DNA from: Streptomyces sindenensis
GTDB taxonomy: Bacteria; Actinomycetota; Actinomycetes; Streptomycetales; Streptomycetaceae
Reading direction: 5' to 3'
DNA: 59,956 bases
Assembly: GCF_014649035.1 (NCBI RefSeq)
Contig: NZ_BMSG01000038.1
Span: forward strand, 1-59,956
The first letter of the stretch is position 1; every line of letters starts with the position of its first letter. Under the pieces are notes generated by a model. The model made no database searches. It worked only from the letters and a program-made list of their open reading frames with translations, and had not been told where the DNA came from. Of this stretch, positions 49,958-58,814 are shown in pieces. A program made the translations under genes and the position numbers.

Positions 49958-50938
49958 TCAGGTGGTGCGTACGGCCGCGAGCGCGGCGCGGAGGTGGCCG
50001 GCGGACTCGGTGAGGAGCCGGGCGGCGGTGGGGCCGTCGACCTGGCCGAGGATGACCAGGATCGCGTTCTTGACCTCGCCGTCGGTGGCGGTGAGGGCGG
50101 CCTCGATCGCGGTGTCGGACGCGCCGGTGGCCAGGGAGACGATGTGCCGGGAGCGGGCCCGCAGCTTCTCGTTGGAGGCGCGGACGTCGACCATGAGATT
50201 CCCGTACGTCTTGCCGAGCCGGATCATCGTGACCGTCGAGATCATGTTGAGGACCAGCTTCTGCGCCGTGCCCGCCTTCAGCCGGGTCGAGCCGGTGAGC
50301 AGCTCGGGGCCGGTGACGACCTCCAGTCCGTGTTCGGCCGCCGCCGCGAGCGCCGAGTCCGCGTTGCAGGAGAGGCCGATCGTCAGGGCCCCCCGCGTGC
50401 GGGCGTGCTCGACCGCGCCGATCGCGTACGGGGTGCGGCCGGAGGCGGAGATGCCGACCACCGTGTCGTCGGCGGTCAGCTTTAGGGCGTCCAGGTCGGC
50501 GGCGGCCAGCTCCTTGCTGTCCTCCGCGCCCTCGACGGCCGTGACCATGGCGGAGGGGCCGCCCGCGATCAGTCCGACGACCTCGGCCGGGTCGGTGTTG
50601 AAGGTGGGCGGGCACTCGCTGGCGTCCAGCACCCCGAGCCGGCCCGCCGTGCCCGCGCCCGCGTAGACCAGCCGGCCGCCGCGCGCCATGCGCTCGGCGG
50701 TGGCGTCGATGGCCGCGGCGATCTGCGGCAGCCGTTCGGCGACGGCGGCCGGGACCGTGGCGTCCTCGCCGTTCATGATCCGCGCGATCTCCTCGGTGGA
50801 CAGCCGGTCGATCTCGGCCAGCTCGGGGCGGAACGCCTCGGTGGTGAGGGTGGCCAGCTGGGCACGGAGCTCGCCGTAGGTCCCGGCGGCCCCGGTGGCG
50901 CCGGGCGTGTCGGTGTTCGCGTCGGTGGTGGAGGTCAT
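49958..50938 (-). CDS. murQ: N-acetylmuramic acid 6-phosphate etherase
   Basis: 326 aa SIS-fold lyase that splits the lactyl ether from MurNAc 6-phosphate to give GlcNAc 6-phosphate. The N-terminus has TEAFRPELAEIDRLSTEEIA, the SIS domain YAGAGTAGRLGVLDASECPP (with the conserved Glu of the active site) and GISASGRTPYAIGAVEHAR. The C-terminal helical part is normal. It lies between EIIBC and the RpiR regulator, 49 and 70 bases from each, on one strand. Confidence 0.95.
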   Translation of the reverse strand: MTSTTDANTDTPGATGAAGTYGELRAQLATLTTEAFRPELAEIDRLSTEEIARIMNGEDATVPAAVAERLPQIAAAIDATAERMARGGRLVYAGAGTAGRLGVLDASECPPTFNTDPAEVVGLIAGGPSAMVTAVEGAEDSKELAAADLDALKLTADDTVVGISASGRTPYAIGAVEHARTRGALTIGLSCNADSALAAAAEHGLEVVTGPELLTGSTRLKAGTAQKLVLNMISTVTMIRLGKTYGNLMVDVRASNEKLRARSRHIVSLATGASDTAIEAALTATDGEVKNAILVILGQVDGPTAARLLTESAGHLRAALAAVRTT

Positions 50939-51008
50939 GAGGTGCGGCTCAGCTTTCTCGGGGTGCTCGGTCTCGTACGCGTACGGGGGTGGGGCGGGCC
51001 GGGGGCGG

Positions 51009-51926
51009 TCAGCGGGTGCGCGGGGTGTGGCGGTGGGCCAGCGCCTCGTAGGAGGCGGCCAGGGCGGGCGCGGCGGTCTCGTACGTCCGCTGCGCGACGC
51101 CTATGAACAGGCAGTCCACGACGAGCAGCTGGCTCGTCCGGCTGGACATGGCGGCGGGGCGCAGCTCGCTCTCGCGCGCGGTGGAGGTGGTCAGCACGTG
51201 GTCCGCGTACTGCGACACGGGCCCGTCGGGCCGCCCGGTGATCGCGATCGTCGTCGCCCCGCGGTCGAAGGCGACCCGCAGCGGCTCGATCACGTCACCG
51301 GTGGAGCCGGAGTGGGTGATCGCGATGGCCACGTCGCCGCTGCGCAACTGCACGGCGTTGGTCACCGCGAGGTGCGGGTCCATGTGGGCGTGGGCGATCA
51401 GCCCGATCCGGAGGAGCTTCTGGGCCAGGTCCTGGCCGACCAGGGAGGACGCCCCGACGCCGTAGATGTCGATGCGGCGGGCGGTCGACGCGGCGGCGAC
51501 GGCCGCCCCCAGCTGTACGGTGTCGAGCCCGGCGGCGGTGTCGGCGAGGGTCTGCTGCTCGTCGTAGGCGAGCTTGGCGACCACGTCGGCGATCGGGTCG
51601 TCCACCGCGATGTCGGCGGTGACGGCCGGGGCCCGGCCCGACTCCTGGTGCGCGGCGAGACCGGCCAGCGCGAGGCGCAGGTCCCGGTAGCCGGGGTAGC
51701 CGAGGAGGCGGGCGGTGCGGACGACGGTGGCTTCGCTGGTGCCGGTGCGCTCGGCGAGGCCGGTGACGGTGAGGGCGGCGCAGCCGGCCGGGTCGCCCGC
51801 CACGGCTTCGGCCACCAGCTGCATCGAACGGGTCATGGAGGGGGCGAGGGTCCGGACCTTGGCGGCGAGGGCCGCGGGGGCCGGCGGCGAGTCGCTGCTG
51901 AAAATTTCCTTCACATCACTGGTCAC
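51009..51926 (-). CDS. murR: RpiR-family regulator, MurR-like
   Basis: 305 aa. N-terminal HTH about residues 30-105 (LTVTGLAERTGTSEATVVRT) and a SIS sugar-phosphate-binding domain (about 135-270: RIDIYGVGASSLVGQDLAQK, AITHSGSTGDVIEPL). It starts with GTG in a TGAAAATTT-rich leader. It is first in the minus-strand operon, before murQ and murP, so it probably senses MurNAc 6-phosphate and controls cell-wall recycling. Confidence 0.93.
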   Translation of the reverse strand: MTSDVKEIFSSDSPPAPAALAAKVRTLAPSMTRSMQLVAEAVAGDPAGCAALTVTGLAERTGTSEATVVRTARLLGYPGYRDLRLALAGLAAHQESGRAPAVTADIAVDDPIADVVAKLAYDEQQTLADTAAGLDTVQLGAAVAAASTARRIDIYGVGASSLVGQDLAQKLLRIGLIAHAHMDPHLAVTNAVQLRSGDVAIAITHSGSTGDVIEPLRVAFDRGATTIAITGRPDGPVSQYADHVLTTSTARESELRPAAMSSRTSQLLVVDCLFIGVAQRTYETAAPALAASYEALAHRHTPRTR

Positions 51927-51944
51927 ATCTGAAAGATATTTTCA
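51899..51944. promoter_or_regulatory. Two TGAAA-N5-TTTCA boxes at the murR start
   Basis: TGAAAGATATTTTCA at 51930-51944 (perfect 5-bp arms, just upstream of the GTG) and TGAAAATTTCCTTCA at 51899-51913 (one mismatch, inside the first codons). Their 31-base spacing places them on the same DNA face. They are likely autoregulatory MurR sites. The divergent gene starts 87 bases past the first box. Confidence 0.65.
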
Positions 51945-52030
51945 ACCTCGTGAGCCGTCAACCCCCTCTGGTCCCTACCTCTGGCGGGATCCTCGGACGG
52001 GCCCGCTGCACGCGGGCGCACAATGGGTGC

Positions 52031-52402
52031 ATGGAGTTGAACGCCCTGGAGCAGTCCCTGCACACCGCCCGCGCCCTCGTCATGGCCGACCTGGCGGCGG
52101 CCGACGTCGCCGAGGCGGACATCGTCTCGCTGGTCGAGGACGCGGTGACGCACCGCCGGTGGTGGGTGGAGCAGTGGCCCGAGGGCGCGGAGTTCGTCGC
52201 CGGTCTGGTCGCCCAGGACCTCCAGGACGCACTGCTGGAGCGGTACGGGCGGTGGCCGCTGTGCCCCGCGTGCTCGCCGGAGGACGAGCCGCACGCCCTG
52301 GACGTCGAACCGGAGCTCGGGCCCGACCCGCACTGGGTCTGCACCAAGGCGGCCGTGATGGTGGCGCCGGTGGGGGCGCTGGGCGAGGTGCTGCGGCGGT
52401 GA
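52031..52402 (+). CDS. Small protein with CxxC motif, 123 aa
   Basis: Begins MELNALEQSLHTARALVMAD. A helical part of about 80 residues (EDAVTHRRWWVEQWPEGAEF) is followed by WPLCPACSPEDEPHALDVEP and HWVCTKAAVM, where the CPAC and a later Cys may bind zinc. GTGA overlap couples it to the DUF4031 gene. It may have a role with that protein. No family name is recognised. Confidence 0.75.
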   Translation: MELNALEQSLHTARALVMADLAAADVAEADIVSLVEDAVTHRRWWVEQWPEGAEFVAGLVAQDLQDALLERYGRWPLCPACSPEDEPHALDVEPELGPDPHWVCTKAAVMVAPVGALGEVLRR

Positions 52403-52689
52403 CGCTCTACATCGACCCGCCCACCTGGCCCGGTCACGGCCGCCTCTGGTCACACCTGGTGAGCGATGTCTCGTTCGAGGAGCTGCACGCCTTCGCCGCC
52501 GCGATCGGCTGCCCGCCGCGCGCCTTCGAGCGCGACCACTACGACGTACCGGAGGCGCACTACGCGGACGCGGTACGGGCCGGGGCCCGGGAGGTCGGCT
52601 CGAAGGAGCTGGTCCGGCGCCTCACGGCCGCCGGACTGAGGCGGCCGAAGGGGCGCCCGGCGCCGACGGGGCCCCCGCCGCCCGGGTAG
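52399..52689 (+). CDS. DUF4031 protein
   Basis: 96 aa, GTG overlapping the stop of the preceding gene. MTLYIDPPTWPGHGRLWSHL, then SFEELHAFAAAIGCPPRAFE and HYDVPEAHYADAVRAGAREV are the compact DUF4031 pattern. Function unknown. Its 3' end overlaps the convergent MFS gene by 68 bases. Confidence 0.85.
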   Translation: MTLYIDPPTWPGHGRLWSHLVSDVSFEELHAFAAAIGCPPRAFERDHYDVPEAHYADAVRAGAREVGSKELVRRLTAAGLRRPKGRPAPTGPPPPG

Positions 52690-53947
52690 CGCCGCCCGCG
52701 CCCGCCTTCTTCGCCGCCGTGCTCTTCGCGATCAGCCGGGACCGCGACCGCGGCCCGCCGGTCCCGCCCGTCCCGCCGCGCTGGAGCCGCAGGGCCGCCC
52801 CCACCGCCGCCAGGGCCAGGGCCGTCATCGCCGCGCCCGCCCAGGCCGTGGAGGCGAAGCCGAAGTCCAGGTCGATCACCGTGCCGCCGAGCCACGGGCC
52901 GCTCGTGTTGCCCAGGTTGAACGCGGCCGTCGTGGTGGCCCCGGCCAGCGTCGGGGCGGCCCCGGCCACGTTGAACATCCGGGCGTTCAGCGCCGGGGCC
53001 GTGAAGAAGGCGGACAGGCCCAGCAGGAAGGACAGCGCCACCACCGCCACCTGGCTGGACGCCAGCAGGGCCAGCGCCACCAGGAACACCGTGGACGCCG
53101 TGATCCCGCTCAGCAGCACCCCGAAGAGGTGCGCGTCCGCGACCCGGCCGCCGATCATCGTGCCGATCAGCGCACCCGCCCCGAACAGGCCGAGGATCCA
53201 CGGCACCCAGCCCGAACCGAGACCCGCCACGTCCGTCAGCAGCGGTGCGAGATAGCTGAACGCGCAGAACACCCCGCCCGCCGCGAGGGCGGTGATCACG
53301 ATTGCCAGCCAGACCTGCCGGTCCCGGTAGATCGTCAGCTCCCGCTTCAGCTCGGGCTTCCTCTCGGGCAGCGGGATGTGCGGGATGCGGGTGACCACGC
53401 CGACCAGGGCCACCGCGGAGGCCGCGCCCACCGCCCAGAACGCCGAGCGCCAGCCGAGGTGCTCACCGAGGAAGGCCCCCAGCGGCACGCCCAGCACATT
53501 GGCGACGGACAGACCGCCGATCATCACGGCCATCGCCCGCGCCCGCTGGTTCACCGGGACCATCGCGATGGCCACGGCCGCGCCGACCGCCCAGAATCCC
53601 GCACAGGCCAGCGCGCTCACGACGCGGGAGGCGAAGAGGACCTCGTACGTCGGCGCCAGCGCACCGGCGATCTGGCCCAGGCCGAACACCGAGATCAGCG
53701 CGATGAGGGTGGTGCGGCGCGGCAGCCGCAGTGTGGCGACGGCCAGCAGCGGGGCGCCGACCACCATGCCGATCGCGAACGCGGATATGAGGAGCCCGGC
53801 CTGCGGGATCGACACGTTCATGTCGTCGGCGATCGGCGGGAGCAGGCCCGACAGCATGAACTCGCTGGTGCCGAGAGCGAAGACCGAGAGGCCGAGAATG
53901 TATACGGCCAGGGGCATGGGTGCGCGGCGGGAGGGAGAGTCGGGCAT
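52622..53947 (-). CDS. MFS efflux transporter, Cmx/CmrA-like
   Basis: 441 aa with twelve helices. The start MPDSPSRRAPMPLAVYILGL and FALGTSEFMLSGLLPPIADD match chloramphenicol-type and AraJ-like exporters, with the antiporter loop AGLLISAFAIGMVVGAPLLA. The 40-residue C-terminal tail is Ala/Gly/Arg/Pro-rich and covers the region that overlaps DUF4031. Substrate unknown; the name reflects N-terminal similarity only. Confidence 0.85.
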   Translation of the reverse strand: MPDSPSRRAPMPLAVYILGLSVFALGTSEFMLSGLLPPIADDMNVSIPQAGLLISAFAIGMVVGAPLLAVATLRLPRRTTLIALISVFGLGQIAGALAPTYEVLFASRVVSALACAGFWAVGAAVAIAMVPVNQRARAMAVMIGGLSVANVLGVPLGAFLGEHLGWRSAFWAVGAASAVALVGVVTRIPHIPLPERKPELKRELTIYRDRQVWLAIVITALAAGGVFCAFSYLAPLLTDVAGLGSGWVPWILGLFGAGALIGTMIGGRVADAHLFGVLLSGITASTVFLVALALLASSQVAVVALSFLLGLSAFFTAPALNARMFNVAGAAPTLAGATTTAAFNLGNTSGPWLGGTVIDLDFGFASTAWAGAAMTALALAAVGAALRLQRGGTGGTGGPRSRSRLIAKSTAAKKAGAGGATRAAGAPSAPGAPSAASVRRP

Positions 53948-54036
53948 GACTCGTCCCAACGCCGGGGAACGCCTCCGCATTCCCCGGCGCCGGGAGGGGG
54001 CCGGCCCGTTCACACCCCCGTCACACGGGCCAGGTG

Positions 54037-55281
54037 TCACACGGGCAGGGCGTGCAGCTTCTTGCCGTGCAGGGCGTAGACGCGCTTCCCGTCGGTGGCC
54101 ACCAGCCAGGCGTGGTGGTCGCCGGTCCTGTCGTTGAACGTCCAGCGCAGGGCGCCCGTCTTCGGGTCGAAGGCGTGGATGCCGCCCTGCGGGTCCAGGT
54201 CGGTGGCCGCGTAGAGGGTGCCGCCCGCCTTCACGAACTGCCGGGGCACCTGCGCGCCCGCGTCCTTGAGGGCCGTGGACTGCCAGACCTTCTTCCCGGT
54301 CCCCGGCTGGAGGGCCCACAGCGTGCGGCCGCTGTCCGCGATGTACAGCACGTCCTCCACGAGGCTCGGCTCGCGGAACAGGGAGAACTCTCCGGCCTCC
54401 ACGGACCACTTCTCGGCCCCGTCGGCCAGCGCGAAGGCCTGGAGCCGCTGCCCCTGCGGGACGATCACCAGGTCCTGGTGGACGACGAACGGCCCGTAAC
54501 TCGTCTTCGTCGTCTTCTGCGTCCACACCTGCCTGCCGGTGGCGGTGTCGCGGACCGTCAGGTTGTTCTTGAAGTCGGTGTAGACGAGATAGCGGCCCTG
54601 TACGGCGGCGTGGATGCCGTTCTGCTCGGTGCCGAGGTCCCGCTGTTCCTTCCAGGCGACCTTGCCCGTGGTGCTGTTGAGCGCGGCGATCACATTGGAG
54701 TGGGAGGAGTGGTCCGCCTCCAGGATCTCGGCGATGACGTACACCTGCTCGCCGTCCACCGCGATCGGCCTGGGCTGCCGGTACTCCTTGCCGAGGTGGC
54801 TGCGCCAGGTCTCCTTGCCGGACCCCGGTACGTAGCCGATGACGTTGCCGTCGTACCTGCCGCTGGCCAGGTACAGCGTGCCGTTGCCGAGCAGCAGCGG
54901 CGCGCCGGGCACCGCGCCGCCGGGCAGCGACCACCGCTCCTTGCCGGTCGCGCCGTCGAGCGCGGCCAGCGGATCGCCGCTCGCGATCACCACGCCGTCC
55001 ACGGTCACCAGCTCGTCGTTGTCCCCGTACGTCTGCGCCGAGGTCGACTTCGTCCACAGGGGTGCGGGGGCCCCGCCGTCCTTGCCCCCCTGGTCGCCCC
55101 CGCCGTTCTCGGGGGACTTGCCGCGCGGCGGCGGCGTGCTGCCCTCGCCACCGGTCTCGAGCTCGTCCTCGCAGCCGGTCAGGCCGGCCCCGAGCACCGC
55201 CATCGTGAGACCGCCCCCGGCCAGTCGCAGTATTCGCCGCCGGGAAGTTCTGCCGACCTTCATACCGAGTCCCTGGGACAT
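54037..55281 (-). CDS. PQQ-like beta-propeller lipoprotein, Tat-type signal
   Basis: 414 aa. Signal region TSRRRILRLAGGGLTMAVLG with twin Arg and a Cys in GLTGCEDE as lipobox. A Gly/Pro-rich linker, then repeated beta-propeller blades with Trp-docking motifs (LDGATGKERWSLPGG, GSGKETWRSHLG, TTGKVAWKEQ, GTGKKVWQSTAL). No catalytic site of PQQ dehydrogenases is seen. It resembles the extracellular sensor or scaffold propellers of Streptomyces kinases. An in-frame Met six codons later is an alternative start. Confidence 0.8.
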   Translation of the reverse strand: MSQGLGMKVGRTSRRRILRLAGGGLTMAVLGAGLTGCEDELETGGEGSTPPPRGKSPENGGGDQGGKDGGAPAPLWTKSTSAQTYGDNDELVTVDGVVIASGDPLAALDGATGKERWSLPGGAVPGAPLLLGNGTLYLASGRYDGNVIGYVPGSGKETWRSHLGKEYRQPRPIAVDGEQVYVIAEILEADHSSHSNVIAALNSTTGKVAWKEQRDLGTEQNGIHAAVQGRYLVYTDFKNNLTVRDTATGRQVWTQKTTKTSYGPFVVHQDLVIVPQGQRLQAFALADGAEKWSVEAGEFSLFREPSLVEDVLYIADSGRTLWALQPGTGKKVWQSTALKDAGAQVPRQFVKAGGTLYAATDLDPQGGIHAFDPKTGALRWTFNDRTGDHHAWLVATDGKRVYALHGKKLHALPV

Positions 55282-55455
55282 TTCGCCTTACCCCCGTGGA
55301 GTTGTGTGAGCGGAAAGATAAACGGGTTGTCTTTGTGGAGTGTGTGCATCTGCGATGCGAGACGTTAGCGGTCGATCGGCTTCACCGGTCGGGCGAGGGC
55401 GCGACCGGGACGACACCGTGAACGAACCGGAACATTTGCGGGGCGGGACGCGTGG
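55282..55455. other. Spacer between propeller and HD-like gene
   Basis: About 175 bases, A/T-richer than its surroundings around 55300-55350, where the minus-strand promoter of the propeller lipoprotein should lie. No hairpin is obvious. Confidence 0.45.
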
Positions 55456-56148
55456 TCAGGCCGTGCCGGACGAGGTCAGCAGCTCCAGCTCCGTCGCCAG
55501 GTTGTGCCGGGCCCGCGCCTCCCACTCCGCCGCGCCGTGCGGGGTACGGAACAGCCGGGGCAGGCCGAGGAGTTGCCGCAGCACCGCCGCGCGGCCCGCC
55601 CGGAACGCCTCGTCCGGGACGAAGCCGTACTCCTCCCGGACCTGCGCCGCGTACGCCCCGTACTCTTGCGGGCCGCCCGCCAGGATCGCCAGGTCGGCGT
55701 CGCACAGCACCTCGCCGTTGCGGTCGCCCTCGGCCGGGTCGTGCGTGACGGTGAGCCGGACCAGCCGGGCGACCTCCGCCACCGCCGCGTCCGGCACCCC
55801 CGCCTCGGCCAGCGCGCGCTCGGCGAGGGCGGCGCTGCGCTCCTCGTTCTCGCTCCGGTCGGGCCGGTAGACCGCGTCGTGGAACCAGGCGGCGAGCCGT
55901 ACCGCGTGCACGTCGTCGGCGTGGCCGGCCAGGGTGTCGACCCGGTCCAGGACCGTGCTCAGGTGGGCGGTCGTGTGGTAGCGGCGCTGCGGTTCGGCCC
56001 AGCGGGCGAGGAGGTTCTCGGCGTACGGCAGCGGATCGGGTCCTTCCGCCCCGGCGCGCGCGGCCACCAGCGTGTCGTGCCAGCGGTCCCGGAGACCGGC
56101 GTCGTCGCCGTCGGAGCCGTGGGGCGGGTGGGGGCTGTGGTCCGTCAT
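55456..56148 (-). CDS. HD-like phosphohydrolase-family protein
   Basis: 230 aa from ATG (MTDHSPHPPHGSDGDD). HTTAHLSTVLDRV, AAWFHDAVYRPDRSENEERS and RLTVTHDPAEGDRNGEVLCD match the predicted metal-dependent HD-domain family (His, His-Asp and a later Asp). Length is normal. It is divergent from pxpA, separated by 118 bases. Confidence 0.85.
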   Translation of the reverse strand: MTDHSPHPPHGSDGDDAGLRDRWHDTLVAARAGAEGPDPLPYAENLLARWAEPQRRYHTTAHLSTVLDRVDTLAGHADDVHAVRLAAWFHDAVYRPDRSENEERSAALAERALAEAGVPDAAVAEVARLVRLTVTHDPAEGDRNGEVLCDADLAILAGGPQEYGAYAAQVREEYGFVPDEAFRAGRAAVLRQLLGLPRLFRTPHGAAEWEARARHNLATELELLTSSGTA

Positions 56149-56266
56149 GGGGGCGACTCTAGGACGTACGTGGCCGGTTCGTTGCGTACGGGGTCGGGGG
56201 CGAGGGGGTCCGCCCACCGGACCGGCCCTTGTCGCCCGGCCGGGACCGCCCTACCGTGCGCCCGTG

Positions 56267-57019
56267 ATGGTGGATCTCAACGCCGACCTCGGCGAGGGCT
56301 TCGGCAACTGGACCCTGACCGACGACGACGCGCTCCTGGCCTGTGTCACGAGCGCCAACGTCGCCTGCGGCTTCCACGCGGGCGACGCCTCCGTGATGCG
56401 GCGGGTCTGCGACGCGGCGGCGGCCGGGGGCGTCCGGATCGGGGCGCAGGTCTCCTACCGGGACCTGGCCGGGTTCGGGCGGCGGTCGATGGACGTGCCG
56501 CCCGCCGAGCTGACCGCCGAGATCGCCTACCAGATAGGTGCGTTGCGGGTCTTCGCCCAGGCCGCCGGGTCCACGGTCAGTTACGTCAAACCGCACGGCG
56601 CGCTCTACAACCGGGCCGTCTGGGACGACGACCAGGCCGCCGCCGTCGTCGCGGGCGTCCGGCTCGCGGGCGGCGGCCTGGCCGTGCTCGGACTGCCCGG
56701 ATCCCGGCTGCTCGCCCACGCGGCCGAGGCCGGACTGCCCGCCGTGGAGGAGGCCTTCGCCGACCGCGCGTACACCCCGCGGGGCACCCTCGTGCCGCGC
56801 GGCGAGCCGGGCGCGGTGGTGCACGACCCGGACGACGTCGTACGCCGAAGCGTCGGGATCGCCGTCGAACGGGCGGTGACCGGGGCGGACGGCAGCCGGA
56901 TACCGGTCTCCGCGCGCTCGCTCTGCGTCCACGGGGACACCCCGGGCGCGGCGGCCCTCGCCCGCCGGGTGCGGGCGGCCCTGGAGGAAGCGGGCGTCGC
57001 GGTACGGGCGTTCGCGTGA
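56267..57019 (+). CDS. pxpA: 5-oxoprolinase subunit A (LamB/YcsF family)
   Basis: 250 aa, from ATG directly after an in-frame GTG. MVDLNADLGEGFGNWTLTDD, TSANVACGFHAGD, SYRDLAGFGRRSM, VKPHGALYN and the end CVHGDTPGAAALARRV are the invariant YcsF signatures. With PxpB and PxpC it forms the ATP-dependent 5-oxoprolinase that opens pyroglutamate to glutamate in the cytoplasm. GTGA overlap with pxpB. Confidence 0.94.
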   Translation: MVDLNADLGEGFGNWTLTDDDALLACVTSANVACGFHAGDASVMRRVCDAAAAGGVRIGAQVSYRDLAGFGRRSMDVPPAELTAEIAYQIGALRVFAQAAGSTVSYVKPHGALYNRAVWDDDQAAAVVAGVRLAGGGLAVLGLPGSRLLAHAAEAGLPAVEEAFADRAYTPRGTLVPRGEPGAVVHDPDDVVRRSVGIAVERAVTGADGSRIPVSARSLCVHGDTPGAAALARRVRAALEEAGVAVRAFA

Positions 57020-57759
57020 GCGGGACGGGTGGCCCCGGCTCCCCCGGCGGCCCGGGGGAGTCGCGTGTCCTGCCCGCCGGGCCGCACGCGCTGCTCGTCG
57101 AGCTGCCCGACGGCGAGCACGCGGAGGCCTTCCACGCCGAACTGCTCCGGCGTCGCGAGCGCGGCGAACTCCCCGCCGTACGCGACATCGTCCCGGCCGC
57201 CCGCACCGTCCTCCTCGACGGGATCGCGGAGCGCACGCCCGGGTCCCGGGCCCGGGACCGGCTGGCCCGGGAGCTCGCCTCGTGGCGGGTGGAGCCGCTG
57301 CGCCGCGAGGACCGCGAGGCCGTGGAGGTGCCCGTGATCTACGACGGCCCCGACCTCGACGAGGTCGCCCGGCTCTGGGGCGTCGGGGCCGACGAGGTGG
57401 CCGCCCTGCACTCCCGTACCGCGTTCCGGGTGGCGTTCTGCGGGTTCGCCCCCGGGTTCGGCTATCTCACCGGGCTGCCCGAGCGGTTGCACGTGCCCCG
57501 GCGCACGACCCCGCGCACCCGGGTCCGGGCCGGGGCGGTGGCCCTCGCCGGGCCCTACACGGGGGTGTACCCGCGCCCGTCGCCCGGGGGCTGGCAGCTC
57601 GTCGGGCGGATGCCGGACCCGGAGGTCCTGTGGGATCCGGGCCGGGACCCGGCGGCGCTGCTGGTACCGGGGACACCGGTCAGATTCGTCCCGGTGGAGG
57701 CGGGGGCGGCGGCCGCGCTGCCCGCTCCCCGCGCGGGTGACATCCGGGCGGACATGTGA
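57016..57759 (+). CDS. pxpB: 5-oxoprolinase subunit B (KipI family)
   Basis: 247 aa from GTG overlapping the pxpA stop. The first 20 residues are Gly/Pro-rich and not conserved in type. Family signatures: VEVPVIYDGPDLDEVARLWG, HSRTAFRVAFCGFAPGFGYL, VPRRTTPRTRVRAGAVALAG, YPRPSPGGWQLVGRM. The stop codon lies in the first unit of the 18-bp tandem repeat that also encodes the pxpC start. Confidence 0.93.
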   Translation: MSGTGGPGSPGGPGESRVLPAGPHALLVELPDGEHAEAFHAELLRRRERGELPAVRDIVPAARTVLLDGIAERTPGSRARDRLARELASWRVEPLRREDREAVEVPVIYDGPDLDEVARLWGVGADEVAALHSRTAFRVAFCGFAPGFGYLTGLPERLHVPRRTTPRTRVRAGAVALAGPYTGVYPRPSPGGWQLVGRMPDPEVLWDPGRDPAALLVPGTPVRFVPVEAGAAAALPAPRAGDIRADM

Positions 57760-57835
57760 TGCCGGACGGACACGTGGTGCCGGGCGGACATGTGATGCCG
57801 GGCGGACACGTGGTGCCGGACGGACACGTGGTGCT
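57746..57835 (+). repeat. Five 18-bp tandem repeats across the pxpB-pxpC junction
   Basis: Units at 57746-57763, 57764-57781, 57782-57799, 57800-57817 and 57818-57835 alternate between GGCGGACATGTGATGCC and GGACGGACACGTGGTGCC types. The first holds the pxpB stop and the pxpC GTG/ATG start. Later units encode the hexapeptide P-(D/G)-G-H-V-(V/M) of PxpC. Eighteen bases keep the frame. Confidence 0.9.
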
Positions 57836-58742
57836 GGACGCCGGACGCCGCCTTCCCGTCATACGCCCCGGAGCGCCCGCCCGCCACTGCCTGCACGTCG
57901 TACGTCCCGGAGCGCTGACCACCGTGCAGGACGCGGGCCGCCCCGGCCTGGCGCACCTCGGGGTCGGGCGGGCCGGGGCGCTGGACGCGCCCGCCGCCCG
58001 GCTGGCCAACCGGCTGGTGGGCAACCCGCCGGACGCCGCCGTCCTGGAGACCACCCTCACCGGGTGCGCGGTCCGCCCGGACCGGCCGGTCGTGGCCGTC
58101 GTCGGCGGGGCGGGCTGCCGGGTGACGGTCGACGGGCGGCCGGTGGCGTGGGGCGCCCCGGTCCGGGTGCCCGCGGGCGCGGTGCTGGACGCGGGCCCCG
58201 CCGGGACGGGACTCCGGAGCTACCTGGCGTTCGCGGGCGGGCTGGTGCCGGACCCGGTGCTGGGCAGCCGTTCGGCGGACCTGCTCTCGGGGCTCGGGCC
58301 CGCCCCGCTCACCGAGGGCGTCGAACTCCCGCTGGGCGAAGCGGTGTCGGGCGGCCCGCTGCCCGCCGCCGGCCCGGTGCCCTGGCCGGGCGCCCCCGCC
58401 GAACTGGTGCTCCCGGTCCATCCCGGGCCCCGCGACGACTGGTTCACCGGGGCGGCGCTCCGTACGCTCCTCACCGCCGCCTACCGGGTCTCGCCGCACA
58501 GCAACCGCATCGGCCTGCGCACGGAGGGCCCGGCGCTGGAGCGTTCCCGTACGGACGAACTGCCCAGCGAGGGCACGGTGCTGGGCGCGATCCAGGTGCC
58601 GCCGGACGGCCGGCCCGTCGTCTTCCTCAACGACCGCCCGACGACCGGCGGTTACCCGGTCATCGGTGTCGTGCCGGAACGGGCCCTCGCCGCGGCGGCG
58701 CAGGCGGTGCCGGGGACGCGGCTGCGTTTCGTACGCGCGTGA
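57756..58742 (+). CDS. pxpC: 5-oxoprolinase subunit C (biotin-dependent carboxyltransferase-like)
   Basis: 328 aa from GTG overlapping the pxpB stop; a next-codon ATG is also possible. Residues 3-26 are the repeated hexapeptide. The conserved body starts at VVRPGALTTVQDAGRPGLAH and includes LVGNPPDAAVLETTLTG, LRSYLAFAGGL, the VSPHSNRIGLRTEGPAL segment and FLNDRPTTGGYPVIGVV. Completes the pxpABC operon. Confidence 0.94.
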   Translation: MMPDGHVVPGGHVMPGGHVVPDGHVVLDAGRRLPVIRPGAPARHCLHVVRPGALTTVQDAGRPGLAHLGVGRAGALDAPAARLANRLVGNPPDAAVLETTLTGCAVRPDRPVVAVVGGAGCRVTVDGRPVAWGAPVRVPAGAVLDAGPAGTGLRSYLAFAGGLVPDPVLGSRSADLLSGLGPAPLTEGVELPLGEAVSGGPLPAAGPVPWPGAPAELVLPVHPGPRDDWFTGAALRTLLTAAYRVSPHSNRIGLRTEGPALERSRTDELPSEGTVLGAIQVPPDGRPVVFLNDRPTTGGYPVIGVVPERALAAAAQAVPGTRLRFVRA

Positions 58743-58767
58743 TCCGGGCGCGCACGCGTATGCGCAC

Positions 58768-58804
58768 AGCGGCGTGGCGGGACCGGGGGTCCCGCCGCGC
58801 CGCT
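58768..58804. terminator. Bidirectional hairpin terminator
   Basis: 16-bp stem with one G-U pair: AGCGGCGTGGCGGGAC (58768-58783), loop CGGGG, GTCCCGCCGCGCCGCT (58789-58804). It separates the convergent pxpC and P-type ATPase genes. Confidence 0.85.
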
Positions 58805-58814
58805 GCTCGATGCC

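Noticed and set aside
48256..50013. Plus-strand frame of 585 codons opposite EIIBC
   Set aside because: Arg/Asp/Gln-rich shadow of the permease gene; no motifs.
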